Part shown: in pieces, positions 18,080 through 26,070 of the stretch | Position numbering within the stretch: position 1 is the stretch's first letter | Layout of the letters: every line of letters starts with the position of its first letter | NCBI GenBank assembly: GCA_016715425.1 | Contig: JADKAC010000003.1 | Location: 211,917 to 275,916 of the forward strand | Reading direction: 5' to 3' | Length of the DNA stretch: 64,000 nucleotides | Source: Bacteroidota bacterium | GTDB taxonomy: Bacteria; Bacteroidota; Bacteroidia; Chitinophagales; BACL12 | Position numbers and translations under genes: made by a program | The notes under the pieces: generated by a model | Told to the model about the DNA's origin: nothing | Seen by the model: the letters and a program-made list of their open reading frames with translations, nothing else | Database searches by the model: none

Positions 18080-18083
18080 ATTG

Positions 18084-18115
18084 CAAAGGTAATGAGGCAA
18101 ATTCAGATTTCACAA
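18084..18115 (-). promoter_or_regulatory. Promoter of the ribosomal superoperon
   Basis: On the minus strand TACCTTTG (18091-18084) matches the Bacteroidota -7 consensus TAnnTTTG exactly, and a TTG at 18115-18113 stands 21 bases upstream, within the usual spacing for the -33 element. It lies about 165 bases before rpsL, and nothing else upstream on this strand would need it. Confidence 0.6.
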
Positions 18116-18347
18116 TAATGACTGAAAGTTTTTTTAGGCGATGGATGAATAGAGCCAATTATTTTTAATTGGCTGTACTCCCGATATCGTAATGATTTGG
18201 TTCGCAGGTTCTCAAAGGCTAAAGCGCAAGGCCATATTTTGAGGAATCTGCTGACACGACTGGGGGAACATAGCGGTAATGAATACTTTAATTTGATGTT
18301 TAAATCAATACATTTGTCAACTTAAACTAACCTATAAAATTGAAACT

Positions 18348-19316
18348 ATGGCAGACTCCAGAACCCAACAACCCTCATCTTATGCGCTTCAGTATAATAA
18401 TGGCACTCCTATTCGTTTAAAAGATTTTTCCGGACTGCTAACATCCTCTCAGATTTTAGTTAATGATACTGAAAACTTTATTAAGCGTAACCGCATCCAG
18501 TCACTGGAATATAATGAAGTAGTCCTTACTCTTCCTTTTCCATTAGCGGAACCGGCAAAGAAGCTTTTTGAAGGTGCAATGAATGGAACCCTTACCTCTG
18601 TTTTTACAACAATATCCAGATTGGATCAACAAAGTAATCAAATTCAATCTTACGAATTAGGAAATTGCGAGATACTTGAAATTGCATTCCCTACTTTGAA
18701 TGCATCATCTAAAGATGCCGGTTTTGCAAGTATCCGGCTAAAGCCGGAGCATATTGATTTGACTTTAGGTAATAATTCTAGAGTAACATTGCCTACTAAT
18801 ACCGGCAAAATCAAAGCCTTTGTATCTAGTAATTATGAATTTGAAATTGATACTATTTCTAATTCAAATAAAATTTCTAAAGTATCACCTGTAACAATCA
18901 TTCCTCACCTTAATAGTAATAGAGATTTAAAAAATAACCTTGACTTTATCGAATTTAAAAGCATTGAAATAACACTAAGTGAATCTGAAATAAATAATGC
19001 CGACTGGCAATCCTGGTTAAATGATTTTGTAAAAAACCAGCAAAAAGAAGGTAGAAATGGAGTTCTAAAATATTTAACCGCTGATTTTAAAACCTCTTTA
19101 TTAGAAATATCAGTATTCAATCTTTTCATAATTTCTACTTTATTTCATAATGATTCACAACTTGCCAAGATTACAATAGAATTGATGTTTGATTTTGCAA
19201 CTATAACAGGTAAAACAACCACCCCAGAGGGAAATGCTATTCGTTCTAATCCTGAAATAAAATTGTCAGGCTTAGAAATAATTCCGCCAGATTTAGAAAT
19301 AACAACTAAAAAGTAA
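18348..19316 (+). CDS. Orphan protein with two tail-tube-like (gp19-related) domains
   Basis: 322 residues, no signal peptide, no membrane segment. I do not recognise it with certainty. Residues 11-141 resemble phage/contractile-injection tail-tube proteins of the gp19 type: LEYNEVVLTLPFPLAEPAKK followed by ELGNCEILEIAFPTLNASSK, DAGFASIRLKPE, the same order as the family's ...EIGFPALDAASKD... stretch. Residues 200-287 repeat the pattern (FKSIEITLSESEI..WQSWLNDFV, then KTSLLEISVFNLFIISTLF and AKITIELMFD), suggesting an internal duplication. No sheath, baseplate or spike gene is near; it stands alone between the ribosomal promoter and a repeat-rich region. Identification rests on remembered family patterns only. 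Confidence 0.45.
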   Translation: MADSRTQQPSSYALQYNNGTPIRLKDFSGLLTSSQILVNDTENFIKRNRIQSLEYNEVVLTLPFPLAEPAKKLFEGAMNGTLTSVFTTISRLDQQSNQIQSYELGNCEILEIAFPTLNASSKDAGFASIRLKPEHIDLTLGNNSRVTLPTNTGKIKAFVSSNYEFEIDTISNSNKISKVSPVTIIPHLNSNRDLKNNLDFIEFKSIEITLSESEINNADWQSWLNDFVKNQQKEGRNGVLKYLTADFKTSLLEISVFNLFIISTLFHNDSQLAKITIELMFDFATITGKTTTPEGNAIRSNPEIKLSGLEIIPPDLEITTKK

Positions 19317-19472
19317 GTGCCTTTTTCTCTCACAAAGATCTCTTCGGGGATTTCTGTGTAAATTACAATATCACGGAGTTCCCTTCGGGTAACGCTATGA
19401 GAACAAAATAGACTATATTGTATTGAAAATGAGGTAAATAAGTGAAAATTGGATGTCAGATAATCATTTTAT

Positions 19473-19715
19473 GATGTCTTAAAATGATTTTAAGACATCT
19501 TCCTGGCATTTTCCGACACATTCCAGCCGATAAAAGACATCTTCTACTCGCTAAAAGACATCATCCGGGCTGTAAAAGACATCTTCTCACTTCTTTAAGA
19601 CATCTCCCAGCCTTTAAAGGATATCTTCCGGAGGCTAAACGACATGTTCCTATCAAGAAACGACATGTTCCAATGGCTAAAAGACATCTTTTTGTTTCTG
19701 GACGATATGGTTTAA
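19473..19715. repeat. Degenerate 21-bp tandem repeat array led by a palindrome
   Basis: About ten units of 21 bp (range 19-24), each built around AAGACATCTT (itself AAGA-CA-TCTT, an inverted repeat), e.g. units beginning near 19492, 19535, 19556, 19577 and 19598, later drifting to CGACATGTTC. The array opens with a perfect 12-bp inverted repeat GATGTCTTAAAA/TTTTAAGACATC around TGA (19473-19499). Twenty-one bp is two helical turns, so every core faces the same side of the DNA. A + strand frame through it would encode a KRHLxxx heptad, which I regard as a by-product. Confidence 0.7.
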
Positions 19716-19720
19716 TACTC

Positions 19721-19792
19721 CTATCGGTGGGTGTCCTCAGGCTGACCGAGTTATATTGTAGGTTTCGGTTGGTGAGGACACCAAACCGATAG
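19721..19792. repeat. Long imperfect inverted repeat (hairpin)
   Basis: Left arm CTATCGGTGGGTGTCCTCA (19721-19739) pairs with the right arm TGAGGACACCAAACCGATAG (19773-19792) with one bulge and one or two mismatches. A second short pairing, ACCGA/TCGGT, lies inside. The long stem, loop of about 33 bases and no coding content suggest a structured RNA or a miniature mobile repeat. No T-run follows directly. Confidence 0.6.
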
Positions 19793-19821
19793 GGTACACC
19801 GCAGTTTTTGTTTTTGCATTT

Positions 19822-19931
19822 TTAGCCCCGATAGCAGTGGAAAGCGCCAGACATTGTGATGTGGTATTTTTGTAGTAAGGCAAGTGGCAGGCCTTGGAAC
19901 GGATAGCGGGAAATAGCTCCTAAAATTTTTT
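19822..19931 (+). ncRNA. Conserved-looking intergenic element with AGCCCCGATAGCAG motif
   Basis: The stretch begins TTTAGCCCCGATAGCAGTGG and ends GGATAGCGGGAAATAGCTCC followed by A- and T-runs. I remember closely similar pairs of motifs (AGCCC-GATAG-AGCGGCATCC ... GCGGATAGCGGGAAATAGCTCC) from intergenic regions of many Bacteroidota genomes, so this is probably a member of a conserved family, perhaps a structured RNA. Family name and strand are uncertain. Confidence 0.4.
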
Positions 19932-19990
19932 ATTCAACACATCACACAATTGCCTCCGGATAATGCTGTGAGAACAATCCACCGCTTCCT

Positions 19991-19998
19991 TATCTTTG
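19991..19998 (+). promoter_or_regulatory. -7 promoter box for pepP
   Basis: TATCTTTG fits the Bacteroidota -7 consensus TAnnTTTG and lies 17 bases before the ATG at 20016. It also decides the start codon of pepP, because an in-frame ATG further upstream (19950) would lie ahead of this promoter. A clear TTTG at -33 is not visible. Confidence 0.5.
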
Positions 19999-20015
19999 GC
20001 GCTTACATTTATAAT

Positions 20016-21308
20016 ATGAAGTACTTACCAATAGATAAGGCGCTGTATATACACAACCGCCTAAATTTCACAAAGAATCTGAAACCGAACAGCATGGCCA
20101 TTTTTCATAGCAACGACGAGATGCCGAGTAATGCCGATCAGTTTCATCCTTTTAAGCAAAACAGCGATTTGCTGTATTTGAGTGGCATTGATCAGGAGGA
20201 TACCATTTTATTGTTGTATCCGGATAGCCCTAACCCGAAATACCGGGAGGCGCTGTTTCTGAAAAAAACAAATGATTATATCGCCGTTTGGGAGGGGCAT
20301 AAATACACGGAGAAGGAGGCAAAGGATGCAAGTGGTATTGAAACGATACATTGGAATGATGAGTTTGCGGGGCTGTTTCACATGTTGAGCAATCATGCGG
20401 AACATATTTATTTAAACAGCAACGAAAACGACCGTGCAATTATAAAAGTGGACACTAAAGAAATTCGGTTTGCGGCTGAGGTAAGAACACATTATCCGTT
20501 GCATAAACTGGAGCGTTCGGCACCGATTATGGCAAGCCTGCGCACGGCTAAAAGCAAATGGGAACAGGCGGCACTGCAAACGGCTTGTGATATTACCGAA
20601 AAGGCGTTTAAGCGATTGTTGGGTTTTGTAAAACCGGGTGTTAAGGAATATGAAATAGAAGCGGAAATTACGCATGAGTTTTTGCGCAATCGGGCAACGG
20701 GGCATGCGTACAGTCCCATAATTGCTTCGGGTGATAGTGCTTGTGTGCTGCATTATGTTGACAATAATAAGGCATGTAATGCGGGTGAATTAATACTGAT
20801 GGATTTTGGTGCGGGGTATGCAAATTATTGTGCTGATCTTACTCGTACTATTCCAGTGAACGGGAAATTTACAGAGCGACAAAAGGATGTTTACAATGCT
20901 GTGTTGCGTGTGCAAAAGGAAGCAATAAACATGATGCATCCGGGAATGATTTTGCGGGAGTTTAATGCGGAAGTGGGGAAGGTAATGGAAGCGGAATTAA
21001 AACAATTGGGATTAATTACAGAGCAGGATATTAAAAATCAAGATCCGGAATTACCTGCGTATAAAAAATATTTTATGCATGGCACAGGGCATTATCTGGG
21101 GTTGGATGTGCATGATATTGGCGATCATTATAAACCTGTGCCTGTGGGTGCAGTGCTTACTTGCGAACCAGGAATTTATATCAGAGAAGAAGGTATCGGA
21201 ATTAGAATAGAAAATGATGTGATGCTGATGCAAACCGGTAATCATGATTTTATGCAAAACACACCGAGAGAAGTGGAAGAAATTGAAGCAATGATGAACG
21301 CCAAATAA
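20016..21308 (+). CDS. pepP: Xaa-Pro aminopeptidase (aminopeptidase P family)
   Basis: Cleaves the N-terminal residue from peptides with proline in second position; cytosolic, dinuclear metal (Mn) enzyme. 430 residues from ATG 20016 (MKYLPIDKALYIHNRLNFTK). N-terminal creatinase-like domain, then the pita-bread catalytic domain with all ligands visible: LILMDFGAGYANYCADLTRT (two Asp), MHGTGHYLGLDVHD (His), CEPGIYI (Glu) and GIRIENDVML (Glu). It is separated from pssA by 2 bases, so the four genes to 23021 look like one transcript. The upstream in-frame ATG at 19950 is disfavoured by the promoter box at 19991. Confidence 0.93.
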   Translation: MKYLPIDKALYIHNRLNFTKNLKPNSMAIFHSNDEMPSNADQFHPFKQNSDLLYLSGIDQEDTILLLYPDSPNPKYREALFLKKTNDYIAVWEGHKYTEKEAKDASGIETIHWNDEFAGLFHMLSNHAEHIYLNSNENDRAIIKVDTKEIRFAAEVRTHYPLHKLERSAPIMASLRTAKSKWEQAALQTACDITEKAFKRLLGFVKPGVKEYEIEAEITHEFLRNRATGHAYSPIIASGDSACVLHYVDNNKACNAGELILMDFGAGYANYCADLTRTIPVNGKFTERQKDVYNAVLRVQKEAINMMHPGMILREFNAEVGKVMEAELKQLGLITEQDIKNQDPELPAYKKYFMHGTGHYLGLDVHDIGDHYKPVPVGAVLTCEPGIYIREEGIGIRIENDVMLMQTGNHDFMQNTPREVEEIEAMMNAK

Positions 21309-21310
21309 TT

Positions 21311-22099
21311 ATGCGCATAATAAAAAACTTACCGAATATTCTTACACTCATCAATCTGTTTTTGGGTTGCCTTGCTATTATTTATATTTTTTATGATCAC
21401 TTTATAATTATTGATGCGCAGCGCAATACTTATGTGGACATGGGTAAAATAGAAATTGCAAGTCTGTGTATTTTCATTGCAGCAATTATTGATTTTTTAG
21501 ATGGATTTGTTGCGAGATTATTACATGCGCAAAGTGCAATCGGCAAACAGTTGGATTCACTTGCGGATGTAGTAACATTTGGTGTAGTGCCAGGTGTAAT
21601 AATGTATCAATTAATTGCAAGATCGTATTACACATCAGCCGATGCTTTTGAATATCCGATATTGTATTATGCCATTGGTTTTGTAATTACCATGGGTGCG
21701 GCATATCGTTTGGCAAAGTTTAATGTGGATGAACGACAGACAACAGAATTTTTAGGTTTGCCTACACCGGCAATGGCATTATTTGTTGCTTCATTACCTA
21801 TTCTTATTTTAAGAAATGAATTTGGAATGGCAGAACTATTAACCAACAAATGGATATTAATTGCAATGGTTTTTTTACTTACGTATTTAATGGTAAGCGA
21901 AATTCCGATGATGAGTTTAAAAATAAAATCGTTGGGATGGAAAGAAAATAGCTGGACAATTTTATTACTAATTATCAGCGGATTAATTATCATATTCAGT
22001 GTTGCAGTATTGCAATCTATTTTTATAATTATCCCGATACTTATTTTAACCTATATACTTTTATCAATAATAAAAAACATTAAAGAAAATGGAATTTAA
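21311..22099 (+). CDS. pssA: CDP-diacylglycerol--serine O-phosphatidyltransferase
   Basis: Makes phosphatidylserine, the precursor of phosphatidylethanolamine, from CDP-diacylglycerol and serine in the inner membrane. 262 residues, about seven or eight hydrophobic helices. The CDP-alcohol phosphotransferase motif DG-x2-AR-x8-G-x3-D-x3-D is present as FLDGFVARLLHAQ...GKQLDSLAD (residues about 63-87). The start NLPNILTLINLFLGCLAIIY is typical of bacterial type-II PssA. It overlaps purS by 11 bases. Confidence 0.9.
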   Translation: MRIIKNLPNILTLINLFLGCLAIIYIFYDHFIIIDAQRNTYVDMGKIEIASLCIFIAAIIDFLDGFVARLLHAQSAIGKQLDSLADVVTFGVVPGVIMYQLIARSYYTSADAFEYPILYYAIGFVITMGAAYRLAKFNVDERQTTEFLGLPTPAMALFVASLPILILRNEFGMAELLTNKWILIAMVFLLTYLMVSEIPMMSLKIKSLGWKENSWTILLLIISGLIIIFSVAVLQSIFIIIPILILTYILLSIIKNIKENGI

Positions 22100-22340
22100 G
22101 GCGAAGATTAATATTATGCCATTGAAAGAATTGTTAGACCCAAAAGGAAAAGCAGTGGCAGGCAGTATGAAAAATTTAGATTTGGATTTAATAAAAGATG
22201 TGCGCATTGGCAAACACATTCATTTATTAATAGAAGCTGCTGATGAAGAACAAGCACGCCATGCAACAGATACTGCTTGTAAAAAATTATTAGCAAATCC
22301 GATAATGGAAAGTTATACTTTCGAAATTACACCTGCGTAA
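22089..22340 (+). CDS. purS: Phosphoribosylformylglycinamidine synthase subunit PurS
   Basis: Small subunit of the three-part FGAM synthase (PurS-PurQ-PurL) of purine synthesis, bridging the ammonia-producing and ligase subunits. 83 residues: MEFKAKINIMPLKELLDPKG, then the conserved VRIGKHIHLLIEA and a C-terminal NPIMESYTFEI. It starts inside the end of pssA (11-base overlap), which implies coupling. purQ and purL are not in the window, but purD is, at 36192. Confidence 0.9.
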   Translation: MEFKAKINIMPLKELLDPKGKAVAGSMKNLDLDLIKDVRIGKHIHLLIEAADEEQARHATDTACKKLLANPIMESYTFEITPA

Positions 22341-22349
22341 TACAAACCG

Positions 22350-23021
22350 ATGTCGGGCAAATTATATATCGTACCCACACCAATCGGTAATCTGGATGAT
22401 ATTACTTTGCGAGCAATACAAATATTAAAACAAGCAGATACAATTCTTGCAGAAGACACTCGCACTTCATCGGTATTATTAAAACATCACGGCATTCAAA
22501 CCAACATGATTGCCCATCATAAATTCAATGAACATAAATCACTTCAAAAAATCATTGAACTATTACAAGCCGGAAAAACAATTGCATTAATTTCTGATGC
22601 AGGCACACCCGGAATTTCCGATCCGGGGTTTTTAATTGTAAGAGAATGTATTCAACATAATATTGGTGTAGAAACATTGGCAGGTGCTACGGCATTTGTT
22701 CCTGCATTAATTAATTCAGGATTACCGGCTCACGAATTTTTATTCATTGGATTTCTTCCGATAAAAAAAGGAAGAGAAACAAAACTGAAAGAAATTGCCA
22801 CAGAAAAACGCACAATCATTTTATACGAATCTCCCTATCGCATTGTAAAAACATTACAGCAATTATTGGAATTTACAGGCGATAGAAAAATAAGTGTGTC
22901 GAGAGAGCTGAGTAAGAAGTTTGAAGAAACAGTGAGGGGAAATATTTCGGAAGTAATACTACACTTTACCATTAAAGCACCAAAGGGAGAATTTGTAATT
23001 GTATTGGAAGGATTACATTAA
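22350..23021 (+). CDS. rsmI: 16S rRNA (cytidine1402-2'-O)-methyltransferase
   Basis: Adds the 2'-O-methyl group to C1402 in the decoding centre using S-adenosylmethionine. 223 residues of the tetrapyrrole-methylase fold. Signatures: GKLYIVPTPIGNLDDITLRA, LAEDTRTSSVLLKHHGI, LISDAGTPGISDPGFLIVRE and FLPIKKGR. The protein is somewhat shorter than the E. coli one, lacking its small C-terminal domain. It converges on the next gene with a 4-base overlap at the stop codons. Confidence 0.94.
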   Translation: MSGKLYIVPTPIGNLDDITLRAIQILKQADTILAEDTRTSSVLLKHHGIQTNMIAHHKFNEHKSLQKIIELLQAGKTIALISDAGTPGISDPGFLIVRECIQHNIGVETLAGATAFVPALINSGLPAHEFLFIGFLPIKKGRETKLKEIATEKRTIILYESPYRIVKTLQQLLEFTGDRKISVSRELSKKFEETVRGNISEVILHFTIKAPKGEFVIVLEGLH

Positions 23022-24442
23022 TTCATCACCGGACATTGCACTTGTTTACGTTTGTTGATTTTAAATTCTGAACCACCACCTGAAGTACTCTGCAACCAAT
23101 AAGGATTAAATCGGAAAGCAATATAAAAATCTGTTCCATCTAAATCACCTGGAACAAATAACGATAACACATCATCGGAGCCAATAGTGAGAAAATAAAA
23201 ACGAATGGCGGTACCCAAATGAAAGTCTTCATATTCGGAAAATACGAAAGGAATAGAAACTGCAAATTCTTCTTTCTCAAAGCGAGGAGTTATTGCAAAA
23301 ATATTTGCACGGGCAATCATGTCTTTATGTAAACCGGACAAGCGTTGAATCAACATTCCATTTACAAAAAATCCATTGCCAATATTTTTATCTGCAAATA
23401 AAGTAAGCGCACCTGGAGTGTACATAGTAAATCTGCTTCCTGTTTTAGAAGCCTTTCCATTATCATAAATTATTCTCGACGCAATTTTAGTAAACTCATC
23501 CAAATCGCTGATGCTATCAATATCTGCATTCAATGCGGTAAAAGCAGTTCCACTAAACAAATCATAGGTTCCGGCATTTTTCTTAAACTTTATAAAACCT
23601 AAATCCACCAGAGCCACTCCGAATTTTGTATCATATCTTGTATTCTTATGTCGCTGCAATTTACTTTTCACGTTATAAGTCATCCCCAAATCTATGGAAG
23701 TACCAAAACCATTTACTTCGTAATTAGAAATATCCGTAACACGATTACTGCCTAAATTATCAGTATAAGCATAGGTATAATCAAAATTGCTTATATCAGT
23801 AGTTTCTTCATGTTGAGTAAAATTAAAAGGCGCATTTACCTGGCCGGTATAAGCATCAAAACCTAGAAGAAATTTTGCATTGACAGCAAGATTTATTCTA
23901 CTGGTTTTTGAATCCTGAATTTGCATTTCACCATTGAATCCTATTTCAGCCCAATTCAATAATCCGGAATTTAAAGTGGGCACATTATAATTAATTTCTT
24001 TTTGAATATCGGACAGTTCTTTAAAGCCTTCGGATTTTGAATCGGTAATAATAAAACCCGCACTTCTGCCGGCGGTATAAAAACCAAAAGTGAAATCATT
24101 ACGCTTGATAAATGCTGATGGACCTTGCACGAGCACATTGCCAAAAGCTTTCACTACTTCAGGATTATAAAAGGAAGGGGCAAAAGAATTTGCAGAAGGC
24201 AAACCCACTATAGATTGTTGAGGAAGAAACGCATAATTATTATCTATTGAATGACCGTAAGCTAACACATTTACATCCCAGGGTAAAACGCCGCTACCCG
24301 GCAAAGCAGGATTAAACATCATTCCATTGGAACCCGAATAATTATCCATACGCAAACCAATATATTCCTGTGCTCTTAAATTATTGAAGAACAGCAATAC
24401 GCTTAACGTAAGAATAGCAATATGAAAAAAACTTCTTTGCAT
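23018..24442 (-). CDS. DUF5723-type outer-membrane protein
   Basis: 474 residues with a signal peptide (residues 1-25, ending NLRAQ). The mature start YIGLRMDNYSGSNGMMFNPA and alternating hydrophobic strands with aromatic ends throughout suggest an outer-membrane beta-barrel of the DUF5723 group common in Bacteroidota. Its function is not known to me. It is monocistronic, with a -7 box at 24474-24481, and its stop overlaps that of rsmI. Confidence 0.7.
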   Translation of the reverse strand: MQRSFFHIAILTLSVLLFFNNLRAQEYIGLRMDNYSGSNGMMFNPALPGSGVLPWDVNVLAYGHSIDNNYAFLPQQSIVGLPSANSFAPSFYNPEVVKAFGNVLVQGPSAFIKRNDFTFGFYTAGRSAGFIITDSKSEGFKELSDIQKEINYNVPTLNSGLLNWAEIGFNGEMQIQDSKTSRINLAVNAKFLLGFDAYTGQVNAPFNFTQHEETTDISNFDYTYAYTDNLGSNRVTDISNYEVNGFGTSIDLGMTYNVKSKLQRHKNTRYDTKFGVALVDLGFIKFKKNAGTYDLFSGTAFTALNADIDSISDLDEFTKIASRIIYDNGKASKTGSRFTMYTPGALTLFADKNIGNGFFVNGMLIQRLSGLHKDMIARANIFAITPRFEKEEFAVSIPFVFSEYEDFHLGTAIRFYFLTIGSDDVLSLFVPGDLDGTDFYIAFRFNPYWLQSTSGGGSEFKINKRKQVQCPVMN

Positions 24443-24473
24443 AACATAATTAAAAACGTAAAATCGTTTCCAA

Positions 24474-24481
24474 CAAAAATA
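24474..24481 (-). promoter_or_regulatory. -7 promoter box of the DUF5723 gene
   Basis: TATTTTTG on the minus strand fits TAnnTTTG and lies 31 bases before the ATG at 24442. A TTTG occurs at 24511-24508, but the gap of 26 bases is longer than usual, so only the -7 element is claimed. Confidence 0.4.
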
Positions 24482-24561
24482 TCAGTTGAATATTTCTACT
24501 GATTAAGCAAAGTGCACATTGTACGGGTCAGTACTTGAATACGCAATGCTAAAATAAACCA

Positions 24562-25968
24562 TTAATTGATATCAATAACTTTTCCTGGATTTAAAATATT
24601 ATTCGGGTCGAACATTATTTTTATTTTTTTAAATAATTCAAGTTGCGTTTTGTCAAATGCAATGGGCATATAAGGCTTTTGCACCCAACCAATTCCATGT
24701 TCAGCGGAGATGGTTCCACCTAATTTTACCACGAGTGTAAATATTTCTTTAATTGCATCAGGTAATTGTTTTTCCCAAATGTCTTCACTCAAATCACCTT
24801 TAATAATATTCACATGCAGATTGCCATCACCGGCATGACCATAGCAGACACTTTTAAATCCATAGCGATTTCCGATTTCTTTTACACCCAAAAGCAAAAC
24901 AGGAAGTTCAGCTCTGGGCACAACGGTATCTTCCTCTTTATAAATTGAATTTGCTTTTACTGCTTCTGCAATTTTTCTTCGCATGCGCCACAGTTCTTCT
25001 TTTTGTTTTTCATTCTCGGCGAATAAAATTTCATCACAATCAAATGCATCCATCACTGTTGCAATTTCTTCGCACTCTTGCATTAAAATATCTTCTCTGT
25101 TGCCATCCACTTCCACCAACAAATGCGCTTGCACATCATCGGGTATTTCTATTTGTACATCGGACATAAATTCTTTTGCCCACAGCAGTGCATCTCTCTC
25201 CATAAATTCCATTGCACTTGGAATAATACCTTTTCTAAAAACAGCACTCACTGCTTCACAAGCTTTGGTAGCATCCCGAAATGGAATGAGCATGAGCATA
25301 TTAAATTGCGGGTAGGGCAAAAGTTTTAAAACGATTTTTGTAACAACACCAAGAGTACCTTCGCTGCCTACAATTAATTGGGTGAGATTATAACCGGTTG
25401 CATTTTTTAAAACATTTGCACCAGTCCAAATAATTTCTCCGGTTGGCAACACCACTTCCAGATTCAACACATAATCTTTTACTACGCCATATTTCACTGC
25501 TTTGGGTCCGCCGCTATTTTCAGCAATATTTCCACCTATAAAACAACTTCCTCTGCTTGCAGGATCCGGGGGATAGAATAATCCTTTTTCTTTCACCGCA
25601 TTCTGCAATACTTCAGTAATTACGCCGGGTTCTACTATTACCTGCATATTGCGCTCATCAATTTTAAGAATAGAATTAAACCGTTCCATACTGAGGGCAA
25701 TGCCACCGAAAACCGGCAAAGCTCCTCCACTTAATCCGGTGCGGGCACCCATTGGTGTAACCGGAATTTTATATTCGTTTGCTATTTTCAGAATTTCCGA
25801 AATCTCATTTGGAGTGCGTGGCTTCACCACAATATGCGGTGTAAAATGCAGATCCTCAGTTTCATCATGACTATAATTCGTCAAGGATTCTTTGTCCGAC
25901 ATTATATATTTTTCACCAACAATGGCTGCAATTAAATGAAATGCTTGTGTAATATTTTGATTTTCCAA
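24562..25968 (-). CDS. glcD: FAD-linked oxidase, glycolate/D-lactate dehydrogenase (GlcD) family
   Basis: Oxidises a 2-hydroxyacid such as glycolate or D-lactate with FAD. About 468 residues. FAD-binding PP-loop domain: VVKPRTPNEISEILKIANEY, then GARTGLSGGALPVFGGIALS and DPASRGSCFIGGNIAENSGG (the region that binds the pyrophosphate), VGSEGTLGVVTKIVLKLLP. C-terminal domain with CYGHAGDGNLHVNI and SAEHGIGW, carrying the His ligands of the family. No ATG fits the beginning; homologue length favours a TTG near 25968 or 25977, while the longest in-frame extension reaches 26028 (TTG). No GlcE/GlcF partners are adjacent. Confidence 0.85.
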   Translation of the reverse strand: MENQNITQAFHLIAAIVGEKYIMSDKESLTNYSHDETEDLHFTPHIVVKPRTPNEISEILKIANEYKIPVTPMGARTGLSGGALPVFGGIALSMERFNSILKIDERNMQVIVEPGVITEVLQNAVKEKGLFYPPDPASRGSCFIGGNIAENSGGPKAVKYGVVKDYVLNLEVVLPTGEIIWTGANVLKNATGYNLTQLIVGSEGTLGVVTKIVLKLLPYPQFNMLMLIPFRDATKACEAVSAVFRKGIIPSAMEFMERDALLWAKEFMSDVQIEIPDDVQAHLLVEVDGNREDILMQECEEIATVMDAFDCDEILFAENEKQKEELWRMRRKIAEAVKANSIYKEEDTVVPRAELPVLLLGVKEIGNRYGFKSVCYGHAGDGNLHVNIIKGDLSEDIWEKQLPDAIKEIFTLVVKLGGTISAEHGIGWVQKPYMPIAFDKTQLELFKKIKIMFDPNNILNPGKVIDIN

Positions 25969-26070
25969 TTGATTCAATTTTAACCTCAGAATGACACTCA
26001 AAAGTCCGTATTCCTTATGATACTTCAAAAAAAAGGTAACTTTAACCCAACAAAATTCAAGATTAAAAAG

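Noticed and set aside
18155..18177. AGCCAATT/AATTGGCT inverted repeat as a terminator
   Set aside because: The arms are AT-rich, no T-run follows on either strand, and it lies between two divergent transcription units where none is needed.
19473..19715. CRISPR array
   Set aside because: The period is 21 bp with drift across the whole unit; there are no unique spacers of constant length and no cas genes.
19484..19792. Open frame encoding a KRHLxxx heptad protein of about 100 residues
   Set aside because: It is the translation of the 21-bp repeat array, runs on into the neighbouring hairpin, has no promoter or ribosome-binding context and no non-repeat content.
19950..20015. Longer N-terminus for pepP from the ATG at 19950
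   Set aside because: The -7 box TATCTTTG at 19991-19998 would lie inside it, and the extra residues do not resemble aminopeptidase P.
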